Positions 26,080 to 35,034 of a DNA stretch of 64,000 bases are shown here, piece after piece. Origin of the DNA: Chania multitudinisentens RB-25 (GTDB taxonomy: Bacteria; Pseudomonadota; Gammaproteobacteria; Enterobacterales; Enterobacteriaceae); contig NZ_CP007044.2 of NCBI RefSeq assembly GCF_000520015.2, forward strand, positions 3,162,001-3,226,000, given 5' to 3'. The notes under the pieces are model-generated. The model searched no databases. It was not told where the DNA came from and worked only from the letters and a program-made list of their open reading frames with translations. Made by a program: the position numbers and the translations under genes. Within the stretch, counting starts at the first letter, position 1. Every line of letters starts with the position of its first letter.

Positions 26080-26802
26080 CTACTGAGAGGCGATGCTCTG
26101 TTGGCACAGGGTGGATAAACCACCGTAATCAGTCACCGTCTGCCATGTGACCTGTGTGACTGGCCCCTGAATCGTGTAATTCTGTGTACTCATCGGGGCC
26201 AGCATGTCTGGCTGGGTATCCAGATTGACGGGCTGGCCGTTGAATTTCAGGTTCCCGAATGTTTGAAAATAAGGCGCCGGGTTCTCGATACGCACAGCGT
26301 TAACTCCAGCGCTTAGCCGCAGGTTGCAGGGGTTGCTGGCGGGGGCCATTTTGAGATCCGCCGGGCGATAAAACAGTTTGATAATAAAACGCACCCCCAT
26401 GGACACCCGTGCATCAGGAATATCTTTACTGGAGTGTGCGGGTATGGCGATCACCGCAAGGTAAAAGAGTGACTCACGATCTGCGGGCAGGGAACCCCCC
26501 TGCGGTATAATCCGCAGCAACTGCTGATTATCGGGCTGCAATGAAAAAACCGGTGGCGTCACGATAAACGGTGCTGCGGTGTGATCGTCAGGTGTCTGTT
26601 GTACCCGGCTTTGGATCAGGTAACTCTGTTTAGCGGTATTTTTCACCGCTAAAGTTTGCGCTTTATCGGTGGATAGAAAGACCACCCTGGTCTGGCTCAG
26701 GCTGATCCCCCCAGCGGGACTCTGTGCCGCCAAGGTGGGAACTGAGATCGTCAGACATAAACAGGCAATAGTCATTGGACGATAAAGAGCAGTCAGGAAC
26801 AT
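26080..26802 (-). CDS. Periplasmic fimbrial chaperone (second of three)
   Basis: A 240-residue PapD/FimC-type chaperone with a signal peptide (MTIACLCLTISVPTLA). The pilin-binding Arg is in SQTRVVFL and the Lys in IIKLFYRP, with PADRESLFYL between. It has a cysteine in NPCNLRL and another near the C-terminus (LCQQSIASQ) that may pair, a feature not shared by the other two. It lies 7 bases after the minor pilin gene. Confidence 0.87.
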   Translation of the reverse strand: MFLTALYRPMTIACLCLTISVPTLAAQSPAGGISLSQTRVVFLSTDKAQTLAVKNTAKQSYLIQSRVQQTPDDHTAAPFIVTPPVFSLQPDNQQLLRIIPQGGSLPADRESLFYLAVIAIPAHSSKDIPDARVSMGVRFIIKLFYRPADLKMAPASNPCNLRLSAGVNAVRIENPAPYFQTFGNLKFNGQPVNLDTQPDMLAPMSTQNYTIQGPVTQVTWQTVTDYGGLSTLCQQSIASQ

Positions 26803-26809
26803 ATCAGCC

Positions 26810-27391
26810 TCAGCGGTAGGCTAAGTTAAACAGGATACGCGCCGTCAGATTACCCGGCGTCGCGGGTTCGCTGGTGCATGCCAGGCTGCCGCAGGTTACC
26901 CCGGCATAAAACCGGATGTTCTGATCGGGGGGGATTACTCCTGCCGCCGCCAGCGGGATATTGTCTCCGTTTTTGACTTCTGTACTGCCATAACTCGGTG
27001 GGACATCGGTCTTTACCAGCATGACTCCCACACCGGAAGTGGTGGAATCGCTGCTGCGGAATAGCCATTTGCTATCGCGCGCAATCCCGTCACCGCTGAC
27101 GTTAACGACCGGGGCAAGGCTGGCATCGGTCCCGCTGCAATCCTGTACGGCGAGGGTAAAAGGCTGGGCGACCTGTAAAGTCGAAGGCGTCAACTGTGAC
27201 AGATGAACAGAGTCCAGCGCCAGCGTGCTTTTATCCAGGCTGAAAGTACATGTCCCTGGATTGAGTATAGCGGAAAAATTGAGCGTGACTGCCTGAGCGG
27301 GGGCGCCAATCAGGGCTGACAACGCCCATATTGTCAGCAGCATAGCTCTTTTATGGCAGGTTATGATTGAACGCACTGATCCCCCCCTCAT
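26810..27391 (-). CDS. Minor fimbrial subunit
   Basis: A pilin-domain protein of about 175-193 residues. The domain starts TLNFSAILNPGTCTFSLDKS, with the first cysteine paired to QDCSGTD, and ends in the usual alternating beta strand LTARILFNLAYR. An extra cysteine pair (CGSLAC) is present. The start is uncertain: ATG 27391 overlaps the first chaperone gene by 41 bases, GTG 27376 overlaps by 26, and ATG 27343 does not overlap but leaves the signal peptide without its basic region. It is probably an adaptor or minor shaft subunit. Confidence 0.78.
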   Translation of the reverse strand: MRGGSVRSIITCHKRAMLLTIWALSALIGAPAQAVTLNFSAILNPGTCTFSLDKSTLALDSVHLSQLTPSTLQVAQPFTLAVQDCSGTDASLAPVVNVSGDGIARDSKWLFRSSDSTTSGVGVMLVKTDVPPSYGSTEVKNGDNIPLAAAGVIPPDQNIRFYAGVTCGSLACTSEPATPGNLTARILFNLAYR

Positions 27392-28067
27392 CGTTAATGG
27401 TTTTCCACTGTACTACGCCCTGTGTCTTGCTGGTTGGGTAGGTATGGCTACTGAACGGCGCCAGCATCAAGGCCGCAGGTGTATCCAGTTTGAGCGCTTG
27501 CCCCCCAATGCTGATACTGGCAAAGCTGACAAAGTACGGGGAGTTATTACTCACCTTGACTCCGCCTTTGACCTGGGAAAATTGCAAATTCTGCTGTGCT
27601 GCCAGCGATGAAGAAGGCAGATTGTTTGGGCGATAGAACATTTTTATGATGCTTCCGACCCCAAACTGTGCCGCGCCATGTACTCCAGGCTGTTGATTAT
27701 TGGCCTGGGGAGCAGTACTGGCTGGAATCGCGCTGGCATGAAAATAAAACACTGATTCGCGATCTGTCGGCAAGGTAGCCCCTTGCGCCACGATGCGTAT
27801 CTGGTTAACGCTATTGGGCTCCAGACGAAACAGCGGTGGCCTGGTCTGAAACGGCGCGGGCTGGTTTCCATCCAAAGAGCCACTGATTCTGGCCTGCACC
27901 AGGTACGGTTGTGTTGCCATGGTATTGCGCACTGTCACACTGATACTGTCGGCCCCCTGGGGGTAAATCAGGCGGGTTGCGTTGATACCAAAGCCACCTG
28001 TTTGGGCCACTGCAAGCAGGGGAAACCAAGCAAGCAATACTGAAAACAATGAGAAAATACGGGACAT
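27351..28067 (-). CDS. Periplasmic fimbrial chaperone (first of three)
   Basis: A 238-residue PapD/FimC-type chaperone. The signal peptide is MSRIFSLFSVLLAWFPLLAVA. Pilin-anchoring residues are the Arg in NATRLIYP and the Lys in IIKMFYRP, with TDRESVFYF as signature. ATG 28067 is preceded by AGGAACCG. It is directly downstream of the major pilin gene, the usual place of the main chaperone. Confidence 0.88.
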   Translation of the reverse strand: MSRIFSLFSVLLAWFPLLAVAQTGGFGINATRLIYPQGADSISVTVRNTMATQPYLVQARISGSLDGNQPAPFQTRPPLFRLEPNSVNQIRIVAQGATLPTDRESVFYFHASAIPASTAPQANNQQPGVHGAAQFGVGSIIKMFYRPNNLPSSSLAAQQNLQFSQVKGGVKVSNNSPYFVSFASISIGGQALKLDTPAALMLAPFSSHTYPTSKTQGVVQWKTINDEGGISAFNHNLP

Positions 28068-28092
28068 ATAACGGTTCCTGGGTGCGAGGAAA

Positions 28093-28113
28093 GGGGGGCT
28101 GGAATTGCCCCCT
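28093..28113 (-). other. Hairpin between major pilin and chaperone genes
   Basis: GGGGGC / GCCCCC stem with a 7-base loop, located just past the pilin stop in the transcript. Such a stem commonly stops or protects most transcripts after the pilin gene, so that pilin mRNA is in excess over chaperone and usher. There is a weak U-tract (CTTTCC). Confidence 0.5.
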
Positions 28114-28122
28114 AAGATAGAA

Positions 28123-28674
28123 TTAATTGTAGGCAAAGCTGAACAGGATTGGTGCGTTGATGGCACCGATTTCTGCACCAGCGGCAACGGTGGATGCCAG
28201 GCCTGCTTGCAGACTCAGAGTCTTACCGTTGAAGTCGCTTTGTGCTGGAACTGCGCCAGCAGTAGCCACCAACAACTTGTCTCCGTTGTTGATGTAAGCA
28301 CTCGGAGTTGAAGCCAGGCTCAGCATCACACCTGTGTTGGTGCCGGTGCTGTTAAACATGTTTGGGTTACCGCCCAGAGTCTGACCAGTCACTACCAGAT
28401 TCGCTGTATCACCATCGGCCAGAGGGGTTTGGCAGTTATTGATACCCACGGTGAACGTTTTCACGCTTGCTGCAACTGGCGTTGCTACTGCTGCGAAGTC
28501 GGCTGGCGTATGGTTGCCCAGATCCAGGTTATTGGTAGAGAGACTGACGTCACAGGTTGCAGCAACGACGTTACCGGTAATGGTGATTTGGGCGTTAGAG
28601 GCTGCTTGGGTAGCACCCGCGGTAGCTAACAGTAACAGGGCAACTGGAGTAACGGTTGATAAAATCTTACGCAT
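28123..28674 (-). CDS. Major fimbrial subunit
   Basis: A 183-residue FimA-like pilin. The signal peptide MRKILSTVTPVALLLLATAG ends near ATQA-A. The N-terminal donor strand is NAQITITGNVVA, with the cysteine pair AATCDVSLS and INNCQTP, and the C-terminus is PILFSFAYN with the penultimate aromatic needed for chaperone binding. It is the first gene of the operon; AAGGAAAA lies upstream of ATG 28674. It should polymerise as the shaft. Confidence 0.88.
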   Translation of the reverse strand: MRKILSTVTPVALLLLATAGATQAASNAQITITGNVVAATCDVSLSTNNLDLGNHTPADFAAVATPVAASVKTFTVGINNCQTPLADGDTANLVVTGQTLGGNPNMFNSTGTNTGVMLSLASTPSAYINNGDKLLVATAGAVPAQSDFNGKTLSLQAGLASTVAAGAEIGAINAPILFSFAYN

Positions 28675-29126
28675 TATATTTTCCTTAATAGAGATAATAA
28701 TATTCCGGACAGCCGGAGAGTTTACGTGACATATATATGCCGCAGAGGGTTTAGGGTGATGTAAATAATCAATATTTACAGTCATTGTGGATAGAGAGAA
28801 GAACTGAATAAAAACATAAAACGACATATACCGTTCTATATCTTCTACCTGTCTTTTATTTAATTCTTCCGAGAGCAATCTCTTAAATGATTTATTGAGA
28901 ATGATCCCTGCATATATCCTGGTTCACTTTTATCATGAAGGTAAAAGCAAAAGTTGATTAAGACAGTTCTTAATTTCTTAATGGGGTCGATTGTAAAGTG
29001 AGCGTTTAGGCATTGGAAGATGATATTTTGTTTCATATGATACCCTGCTCAGCATTTTCTTAACAAAATCAATGAAAAAATGTGATTCAAATTCACCATT
29101 TTAACCCTAATTGGGTATTTATTTGA

Positions 29127-29146
29127 TGGTAAATATGTATTTACCA
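29127..29146. promoter_or_regulatory. Perfect 20-base palindrome, candidate regulator site
   Basis: TGGTAAATATGTATTTACCA: arms of nine bases around TG. It lies 450 bases upstream of the major pilin gene and 350 bases downstream of the LysR gene. The half-site TATTTACC also occurs upstream of the second fimbrial operon (31919-31934), next to which a related LysR gene is encoded. Confidence 0.5.
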
Positions 29147-29173
29147 GATTACTGGTAGGGCCGATTCTTAAGG

Positions 29174-29399
29174 AGAACCTGTTGACAGACAATATCACGG
29201 GCTGCTTACGGGAAGAGTATCAAGCAAGTCGGAAGGAATACTGACAGAAGATAAAGCGTATTGTATAAACATTGAATCAGACCATTCAGGTATTGGTATC
29301 ACCGGAGTAATCAGAATAATGGAGGTATTAACAGGGATAGACTTTTACGATGGCCAGCAGCGCTCTGGCCTCGGGATCCTGAGCATGATGGCAAACTAA
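29174..29399 (+). other. Open stretch without a start, possible gene remnant
   Basis: One plus-strand frame is open for about 75 codons and ends at TAA 29397-29399; part of it reads CINIESDHSGIGITGVIRI and DFYDGQQRSGLGILSMMAN. It has no ATG, GTG or TTG start at its beginning. A different frame has a strong AAGGAGAAC followed by TTG at 29182 but encodes only 20 codons. The two together look like the remains of a frameshifted gene. No family is recognised. Confidence 0.3.
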
Positions 29400-29498
29400 A
29401 GTCGAATGACAACAAAAAGAACGGGCATTAATACAGGCCGTAGACAACCCTCAAAAAATCTGGGCTGTATACCACGTTCAACCAATTGGAAGCATCAA

Positions 29499-30428
29499 TT
29501 ACATCTGCTCCTTATTCACAGCAATATCATTCCTACATTCTTTATGAATTTCCTTGATTAAAAACTGCACTAGCGGTGTTAACGAGGATTGCTGGCGATA
29601 GATCAAGCTGTAATGGCCAACTGGGAGTTTCTCCTTCAAGGGGATGAAGCAAAAAAGATCTTTCATAGAATCAATGTATTTAATCATCATCGGGCTGATG
29701 GACAGATAGTCAGCTTTTAAAATCAGGTGCTCCGCAACCGTTATTGAATCCCCTTTCAGTATTGAGTGTTGCATTTTAACCCCTACTGGGAACAAAAGTG
29801 ATTCAAGTTCATTGTAATATCCAGCATCAGCGATAGGGAGGTACCATTTGGCCGCACGGAGTTCAGCCATAGAAGTTGCGTGTGCCAAGGGGTGACCCTG
29901 TCTGGCAATAACGCCGAATGAACAGGAAAAAAGAGGTTCTTCAACAAGATCGCTCAGGGATATTGCTTTAGACGTTATACCAATAAAAAAATCCAGTTTC
30001 CCGGCCTGTAATAAAGGCAGTACTTCGGATTGCTGGCCTTCATAAAGTGATAGATTTGCCTGTGGGTAAACTTTCTGTACCGTACTAACGGCGTTGGAGA
30101 TAAATTTAAATACTTTGAGATGAGAACAGCCAAATGAAACACTCCCTTGTTGCAAGTTACTGACCTGTTGTATTTCAGCTAACGCAAGTTCCAGTTCACG
30201 TAGCACAGATGCCACGCGGGGTTCAAAGCACCGCCCGAAATCTGTTAGAGCTATGCCCTGAGTGCTTCCAAACATCAATTTTACACCCAGTATTGCTTCC
30301 AGCTCGCGCAGATAACGATTAATGTTCGGTTGAGTTTGGTTTAACGCTTTTGCCGCTGCACGAATGCTGCCATGTTGAGTAATGGCTCTAAACATTCTGA
30401 GATGAGTGGTTGTAGGCAAACGTGACAT
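29499..30428 (-). CDS. LysR-family regulator, TdcA-like
   Basis: A 309-residue LysR-type regulator. The winged HTH is HLRMFRAITQHGSIRAAAKA (residues 9-28) through LNQTQPNINRYLRELE. The effector domain shares with TdcA the blocks LDFFIG and the GYYNEL segment. Upstream of ATG 30428 is AGAGGTATTTC. It reads toward the first fimbrial operon, with an 820-base spacer, and is a paralogue of the LysR gene at 39025-39957 that follows the second fimbrial locus, so it probably controls fimbriae. Confidence 0.85.
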   Translation of the reverse strand: MSRLPTTTHLRMFRAITQHGSIRAAAKALNQTQPNINRYLRELEAILGVKLMFGSTQGIALTDFGRCFEPRVASVLRELELALAEIQQVSNLQQGSVSFGCSHLKVFKFISNAVSTVQKVYPQANLSLYEGQQSEVLPLLQAGKLDFFIGITSKAISLSDLVEEPLFSCSFGVIARQGHPLAHATSMAELRAAKWYLPIADAGYYNELESLLFPVGVKMQHSILKGDSITVAEHLILKADYLSISPMMIKYIDSMKDLFCFIPLKEKLPVGHYSLIYRQQSSLTPLVQFLIKEIHKECRNDIAVNKEQM

Positions 30429-31918
30429 GAAATACCTCTTTTATGTTAATCCATTCAGGGCTTGTCTCTAAAACTCCTTTTGTAAGAAACCTGGGATGAT
30501 TCCGCTCACCTTGCAAATTGCTGTTCAAAACGCAGCTTGTGCTCATGATGCCACCGCAGACCGAAAAAACCATAATCAAGGCGGTATTTGCACAAACTGT
30601 ACTCAATTCCAACTGCGTTGGGGGAAGGGCGCTTGGAATGCAGTATGCCGAACTTAACCTCAAAGTGGCTCGCGGCTGATTATGCTCATCAAACACCTTG
30701 CTCTGCACTTAAGTGACCCCATCCCTATGCCATGCAAAACCAAAGGCCGCAGTGTGCTGAAACTTTGCTATGGAACCCGTGTGGCATTAACGCGAGTAAG
30801 CTAACAAAACACTTTGGCTATTTTTTAGGCTGCGGGAAGATAACTTCCCCTAAAAATTAAAGATATCTCTAATAGATTATAGAGAGCCACCTGATACCTG
30901 CAATATAGATTATATGTGTTGAAACGATTCAATCCAAATTGTAGAGAATTTTTCACCTCTCCTTTTCTTGATGATTAAAGTTAATTTTTTAATTATATCA
31001 CCTGTAATTTTTCTTATTTATAATGATTCATGCTGCCAAATTCCTTCACGATTTTATTTTTATCTATATCGGTCATGTTTCAAGTGACATGAGCGCTGGC
31101 TTTGTGACTCAGCTATCCCGATCTCGTTGTAGACAATGTGCAAATCTGCTTCAGGTGGATTGGCCATGCGCAGCATTTACCTGAATAAGCTTCTGGAGGT
31201 AATGAATTGCACGGTATCCTTGCCTTCCTGAAACCCGCATCATTTTGGGGATATCATTGGGGGATGCTGGTTTTATGATTCAAATTGCATAAGAACAATG
31301 GGTTATGTTTTTTTGACTGGCTTCTCGCCAAAAACACTGGTTTCAGTGTTGTTTTTCCTTCCCCTGGATATGAGAGTCTCACTCACCGTTAGCGCTAGTT
31401 TAGGTCTTGTCTATTCAACGATGTTTAGCGGCTAAACATATGTGATGATAAAAATGTTTTTAATAGCAGGAGCAATAAGAAAATTGAATGGCTGAGATAA
31501 TATTATGCTTGCTTATATTTTATTCAGGTTGTGTATATTCAATACATAATTAGGAAATTATTAAATTAAATATGGGAATTATCCTAAAAATTAATAAAAT
31601 CACAATAATAAAATCAATATATCTAACGGTCAAGAAGTGAATAATAAGAAATGGTAATTTTTTTATATCAATATTATTTTATGAGAAAAAATCATTTTAC
31701 AAATTCAATGGGGAAAATCATTAACCCATTGTTTAGCATGAAATATAGCCTTTTTTTGTATGATTTTAGCATCACGCAAAACAAATTTGATATCTCCCCA
31801 GTATACCGGAGTTATCCTATAGTTAATTTCATTGATGCACTGTGAAGGAAATATCAGAATATTTTTCTTGGCAAAGGGCTCAATTAAAAATTGAACTTAC
31901 CGCAAATAGCTTTTCCGA
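30429..31918. other. Long gene-poor region between LysR gene and second fimbrial operon
   Basis: About 1.5 kb. 30430-30810 has moderate GC with scattered short open frames in which no family is recognised; it may be a decayed gene. 30840-31660 and 31450-31910 are very AT-rich. A hairpin AAAAACACTG GTTT CAGTGTTGTTTTT lies near 31330-31357. No intact gene is credible; a 64-codon frame at 31651-31845 has low-complexity, AT-driven composition. The AT-richness suits an H-NS-silenced promoter region. Confidence 0.4.
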
Positions 31919-31934
31919 TAGGTTTATTTACCTA
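31919..31934. promoter_or_regulatory. Palindrome upstream of the alpha-fimbrial pilin gene
   Basis: TAGGT-TTATTT-ACCTA, about 80 bases upstream of the pilin start. It shares the half-site TTATTTACC with the 20-base palindrome upstream of the other fimbrial operon. It may be a regulator site. Confidence 0.4.
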
Positions 31935-32013
31935 AGGTCCAGCTTGAGATGTAAACTCTGTTGACGTTTTTTGGTGAAAAGGACGTCATTTTTATAAAAA
32001 AGGAAAATAGCTC

Positions 32014-32511
32014 ATGAAAAAGATCGTTCTATCTACCATTGCCGCAGCCATTCTGTCTACCGGTATGGCACATGCTGCTAATGGTGTGAAAAAAGAAATT
32101 ACTATTGTTGCTAATATCAATGATGCCATCTTTGTTTCCAAGCCAGACGGTAGCACCTGGTATGATAAAGAAGAGCTGTATGCTACAGATTACCGTCAAA
32201 CCGCATTTGCTTCTCACGATCTGCCAGTACGCATCTGGACTACTGATGATGAAGTGAATGTATCTTTGGTACAACCCTTGACTGTGTCTCGTGTGGATGG
32301 CGCTCAACTCGCTGACGTTGCTATTACTTTTGCTGGTAAGCCAGTTGTTCAAGGCAGTGCATTGAATATTAAGCAGGTCAATGGAGTCGCGGGTGCTTAT
32401 GACAATATCTACACTCTGAAAATTAATGCCAAGGCACCCACTGCCGCTACGGGCGGGAACAATGGTTCCTATCAGGGCGATCTGGTTATGCTGTTCGAAC
32501 CTAAAATCTAA
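32014..32511 (+). CDS. Alpha-type major fimbrial subunit (CFA/I-CblA family)
   Basis: A 165-residue pilin of the CFA/I-CS1-Cbl family, with signal peptide MKKIVLSTIAAAILSTGMAHA. The mature N-terminus KKEITIVANINDAIFVSKPDGS is typical of CblA/CfaB pilins, which lack the cysteine pair of other pilins. The C-terminus ends GSYQGDLVMLFEPKI like the family. AGGAAAATAG precedes ATG 32014. It is the first gene of the operon, and a strong hairpin follows it. Confidence 0.85.
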   Translation: MKKIVLSTIAAAILSTGMAHAANGVKKEITIVANINDAIFVSKPDGSTWYDKEELYATDYRQTAFASHDLPVRIWTTDDEVNVSLVQPLTVSRVDGAQLADVAITFAGKPVVQGSALNIKQVNGVAGAYDNIYTLKINAKAPTAATGGNNGSYQGDLVMLFEPKI

Positions 32512-32548
32512 GAGTTTAAACCGAATACTCTTTTCAATATTTTAATAA

Positions 32549-32583
32549 AAAGAACGGGGTTATTTCAGGTAATCCTGTTCTTT
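32549..32583 (+). terminator. Attenuator hairpin after the alpha-type pilin gene
   Basis: AAAGAACGGGGTTA pairs with TAATCCTGTTCTTT over 14 positions (12 Watson-Crick, two G-U) with a 7-base loop. It sits 37 bases after the pilin stop and 170 bases before the usher gene. It probably gives partial termination or mRNA protection, so that pilin is made in excess. Confidence 0.65.
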
Positions 32584-32752
32584 ACTGGTTTATACCGTTT
32601 TGTTCGGGAAGGTAATTTATCATTCTTTGACCATACACCAAGGTAAGCCTCAGTATATTTAATGGAATGTTTATTCATCGATTAATAATAATATCGTTTA
32701 ATAATAAATAATTTCTCTGCTGGGTATATTTTCTTTTTACGGAATAAAAGAG

Positions 32753-35005
32753 ATGGACAGAGTTATCCCTGGATGGGCGACAGGTTTATTATTACTGACA
32801 TTGCCGGTAACCATTCGTGCCGATGGTACTCAGATTGAGTACCAGGTTCCCGCCGGGTTTAGCGACGCGGAACACGATATATCCATGCAGTTTTTGGCTA
32901 CTCTGGACAATAAACCTTTACCAGGCCCCGTTAGCTGGTCCACACGGCAGAATCGCCTCACATTTGATGAGGCGCTGTATCGCAAGAATGGTGTATCAAA
33001 CGAACAGATAGCGCTATTGAATAAGGTGCTGCCCCAGATACCTTATGCAGCCTGCCCGAATGGCTGTGATTATACCGCCAGTGGTCAGACGGTATCACTG
33101 GACAAGATCAAACAGTCGCTAACGATTACCGACAGCAACCAGCGCTACGTGCAGCCCCAAACCATGATGGGCTTTATCCACAATCAATCACTGAACGTGC
33201 GTGCCGCTTCCAACGACTACCGCGCCGTTTCTGCCTACGGCCAGGGTTATCTTGGCCTGCCTTGGCAAAGTTACGGATATATGGGGTGGTACTACAACGA
33301 CAGCAAGAATGTTGATACCAGAAATACGGATCAAGGGGTCAGTACCTGGTACTTACAAAAAAACTTTGCCACTACCTATTTGCGTAGCGGGCGGCAGGAT
33401 AGCCGGGACTTGGCCGCAGGCAGCGTCAGCACTTCGCTTAACCCGGGATTTGATCAGTTTGTCACCTTGGGAAGCCAAGACAACCTGAAACGCGACCATC
33501 AGTCCGCAGGTACCATGGTGCTATTTGCCAGCACGGAGGGGGATTACGAGTTTTACCGCGATGGTCGGCTTATTCGCCGTATACCCGCGGTGATTGGCCG
33601 CAATGAAATTGACTATAACCAACTGCCCGGTGGGTTTTACAGCGTGGAAATCCGCCTGATTAATCGTAACGGTCAAGAGGTCAGCCGTGAGAACCAGCAG
33701 ATTGCCAACATCAATTACGGCGGAGGTAACGGCTGGTACGTGACGTTGGGCAAAGAGCTTGATACGCAGAAAAACCTGCTTAGTGCGGGTGCCAGCTTCC
33801 AGACTGACTGGTTTGCTGCCAGCAGTGCTCTGCTTAAGGGAACCGACGATAAATGGGCGATGGAGCATAACCTGACTCGGCCAATGCAGATAGCTGAGGT
33901 GGATATCACGCCAACTATCGGCGTGATGGTGGGGGAAAAAAGGATTGGGGGTTACGCCAGCTTGAGCGCAGGCAGCCCGCAGTTGGGGTATTTATCCGCG
34001 TCGCAGTACCAGAATACGGCGGTGTCTGATTTCTACCCAGCCAACAATAGCACTGCGCTGTCGTATAGCCGCCAGTTCGGGCCAACCCGTCTGAGTTACA
34101 ACTACAGCCGGTATGCCAACAGCGCGCGTCATCAGTTGCAGAGCACATGGAATTGGCGTGGCAACGGCGTTTGGGCGGTGATCTCTACCGGGTTGCAGAA
34201 AGGAGGATACGACAACAACAGCAACAACTACGGGGTGTATTTAAATACCACCTTTATGTTGGATCGTAATACCGGAACCTTTAACGCCGCCTATAACAAC
34301 GGCAGGTTACATACCGGGGGCAGCTATCAACGTGAGTTTGAAGACAGCTTTGGCACCACTTACGCCGGTGTGGATTTCAGCGAAATCGGCCGTACTAACG
34401 CGGTGGGTTTGAATGCGCAACGCAGTGGTACGCGTGGGGATGTTTCTCTGCGAGTCGGGCGCGAAGACCATATCACTAACGGCAGCTTCAACTATAACGG
34501 CATGTTGGCCGCTAGCGAGAACGGCATCGCGCTAGGGCGCACCAGTCCCAGTGGAGCGGCAATGTTAGTCAGTACTCCCGAGTTGGGGGAAACCCAATAT
34601 GGCTTCAGGGTAGAAGGCTACCCGGTTGCTGGCGGTGGCACCTATGCGGTGCCGCTGGCGAGTTATCAGGATGTGACCTTCGCACGGGCTCAGACGGTGG
34701 ATGCAAATATGGATATGAATATTCGTCTGCCAGCCAACATTATCCGGGCGCACCCAGGGCAGGTGTATGCAGTGAAGGCCGAAGTGGAAATGAACCTGCT
34801 GTACAACGGATTTATGGTTGACAAGCTGGGAGCCCCAGTGAGCGGCACGCTGCAAGAGAGCGGCGATACGGTTCATCCAAATGGCCTGTTTTCCATAGCC
34901 TCTTCCGCCCTCTTGAAAGAGGTCACGCTCAACGGCAAACAAGGGCGTTACCGCTGCGATCTGAGCAAGCCGAAGGGGAACTACTACACCTGTGTGCCTA
35001 GTTAA
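32753..35005 (+). CDS. Alpha-type fimbrial usher (CfaC/CblC/TcfC family)
   Basis: A 750-residue outer-membrane protein of the alternate chaperone-usher class, shorter than classical ushers. After the signal peptide (ATGLLLLTLPVTIRA) comes an N-domain with cysteines (ACPNGCD), a long beta-barrel region rich in alternating polar and aromatic residues, and a C-terminal domain with the pair YRCDLS...YTCVPS. It should secrete and assemble the pilins at 32014 and 36409. It starts at ATG 32753. Confidence 0.85.
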   Translation: MDRVIPGWATGLLLLTLPVTIRADGTQIEYQVPAGFSDAEHDISMQFLATLDNKPLPGPVSWSTRQNRLTFDEALYRKNGVSNEQIALLNKVLPQIPYAACPNGCDYTASGQTVSLDKIKQSLTITDSNQRYVQPQTMMGFIHNQSLNVRAASNDYRAVSAYGQGYLGLPWQSYGYMGWYYNDSKNVDTRNTDQGVSTWYLQKNFATTYLRSGRQDSRDLAAGSVSTSLNPGFDQFVTLGSQDNLKRDHQSAGTMVLFASTEGDYEFYRDGRLIRRIPAVIGRNEIDYNQLPGGFYSVEIRLINRNGQEVSRENQQIANINYGGGNGWYVTLGKELDTQKNLLSAGASFQTDWFAASSALLKGTDDKWAMEHNLTRPMQIAEVDITPTIGVMVGEKRIGGYASLSAGSPQLGYLSASQYQNTAVSDFYPANNSTALSYSRQFGPTRLSYNYSRYANSARHQLQSTWNWRGNGVWAVISTGLQKGGYDNNSNNYGVYLNTTFMLDRNTGTFNAAYNNGRLHTGGSYQREFEDSFGTTYAGVDFSEIGRTNAVGLNAQRSGTRGDVSLRVGREDHITNGSFNYNGMLAASENGIALGRTSPSGAAMLVSTPELGETQYGFRVEGYPVAGGGTYAVPLASYQDVTFARAQTVDANMDMNIRLPANIIRAHPGQVYAVKAEVEMNLLYNGFMVDKLGAPVSGTLQESGDTVHPNGLFSIASSALLKEVTLNGKQGRYRCDLSKPKGNYYTCVPS

Positions 35006-35034
35006 GACGCAATATTAATAGTGAGTACGAAACA

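Larger units (their letters stand above)
28675..29498. promoter_or_regulatory. Upstream region of the first fimbrial operon
   Basis: About 820 AT-rich bases between the major pilin gene and the LysR gene. It holds one perfect 20-base palindrome (29127-29146) and a peptide-like open stretch (29174-29399), both listed separately. No recombinase-type inverted repeats flanking a promoter were seen, so FimBE-like inversion is not supported. Confidence 0.5.

Noticed and set aside
28675..29498. Possible invertible promoter (FimBE-like switch)
   Set aside because: No pair of matching inverted repeats flanking a promoter and no recombinase gene were found; only a single compact palindrome.
31651..31845. 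64-codon open frame in the AT-rich fimbrial spacer
   Set aside because: Phe/Tyr/Ile-rich composition expected from AT-rich DNA, with no ribosome-binding site.
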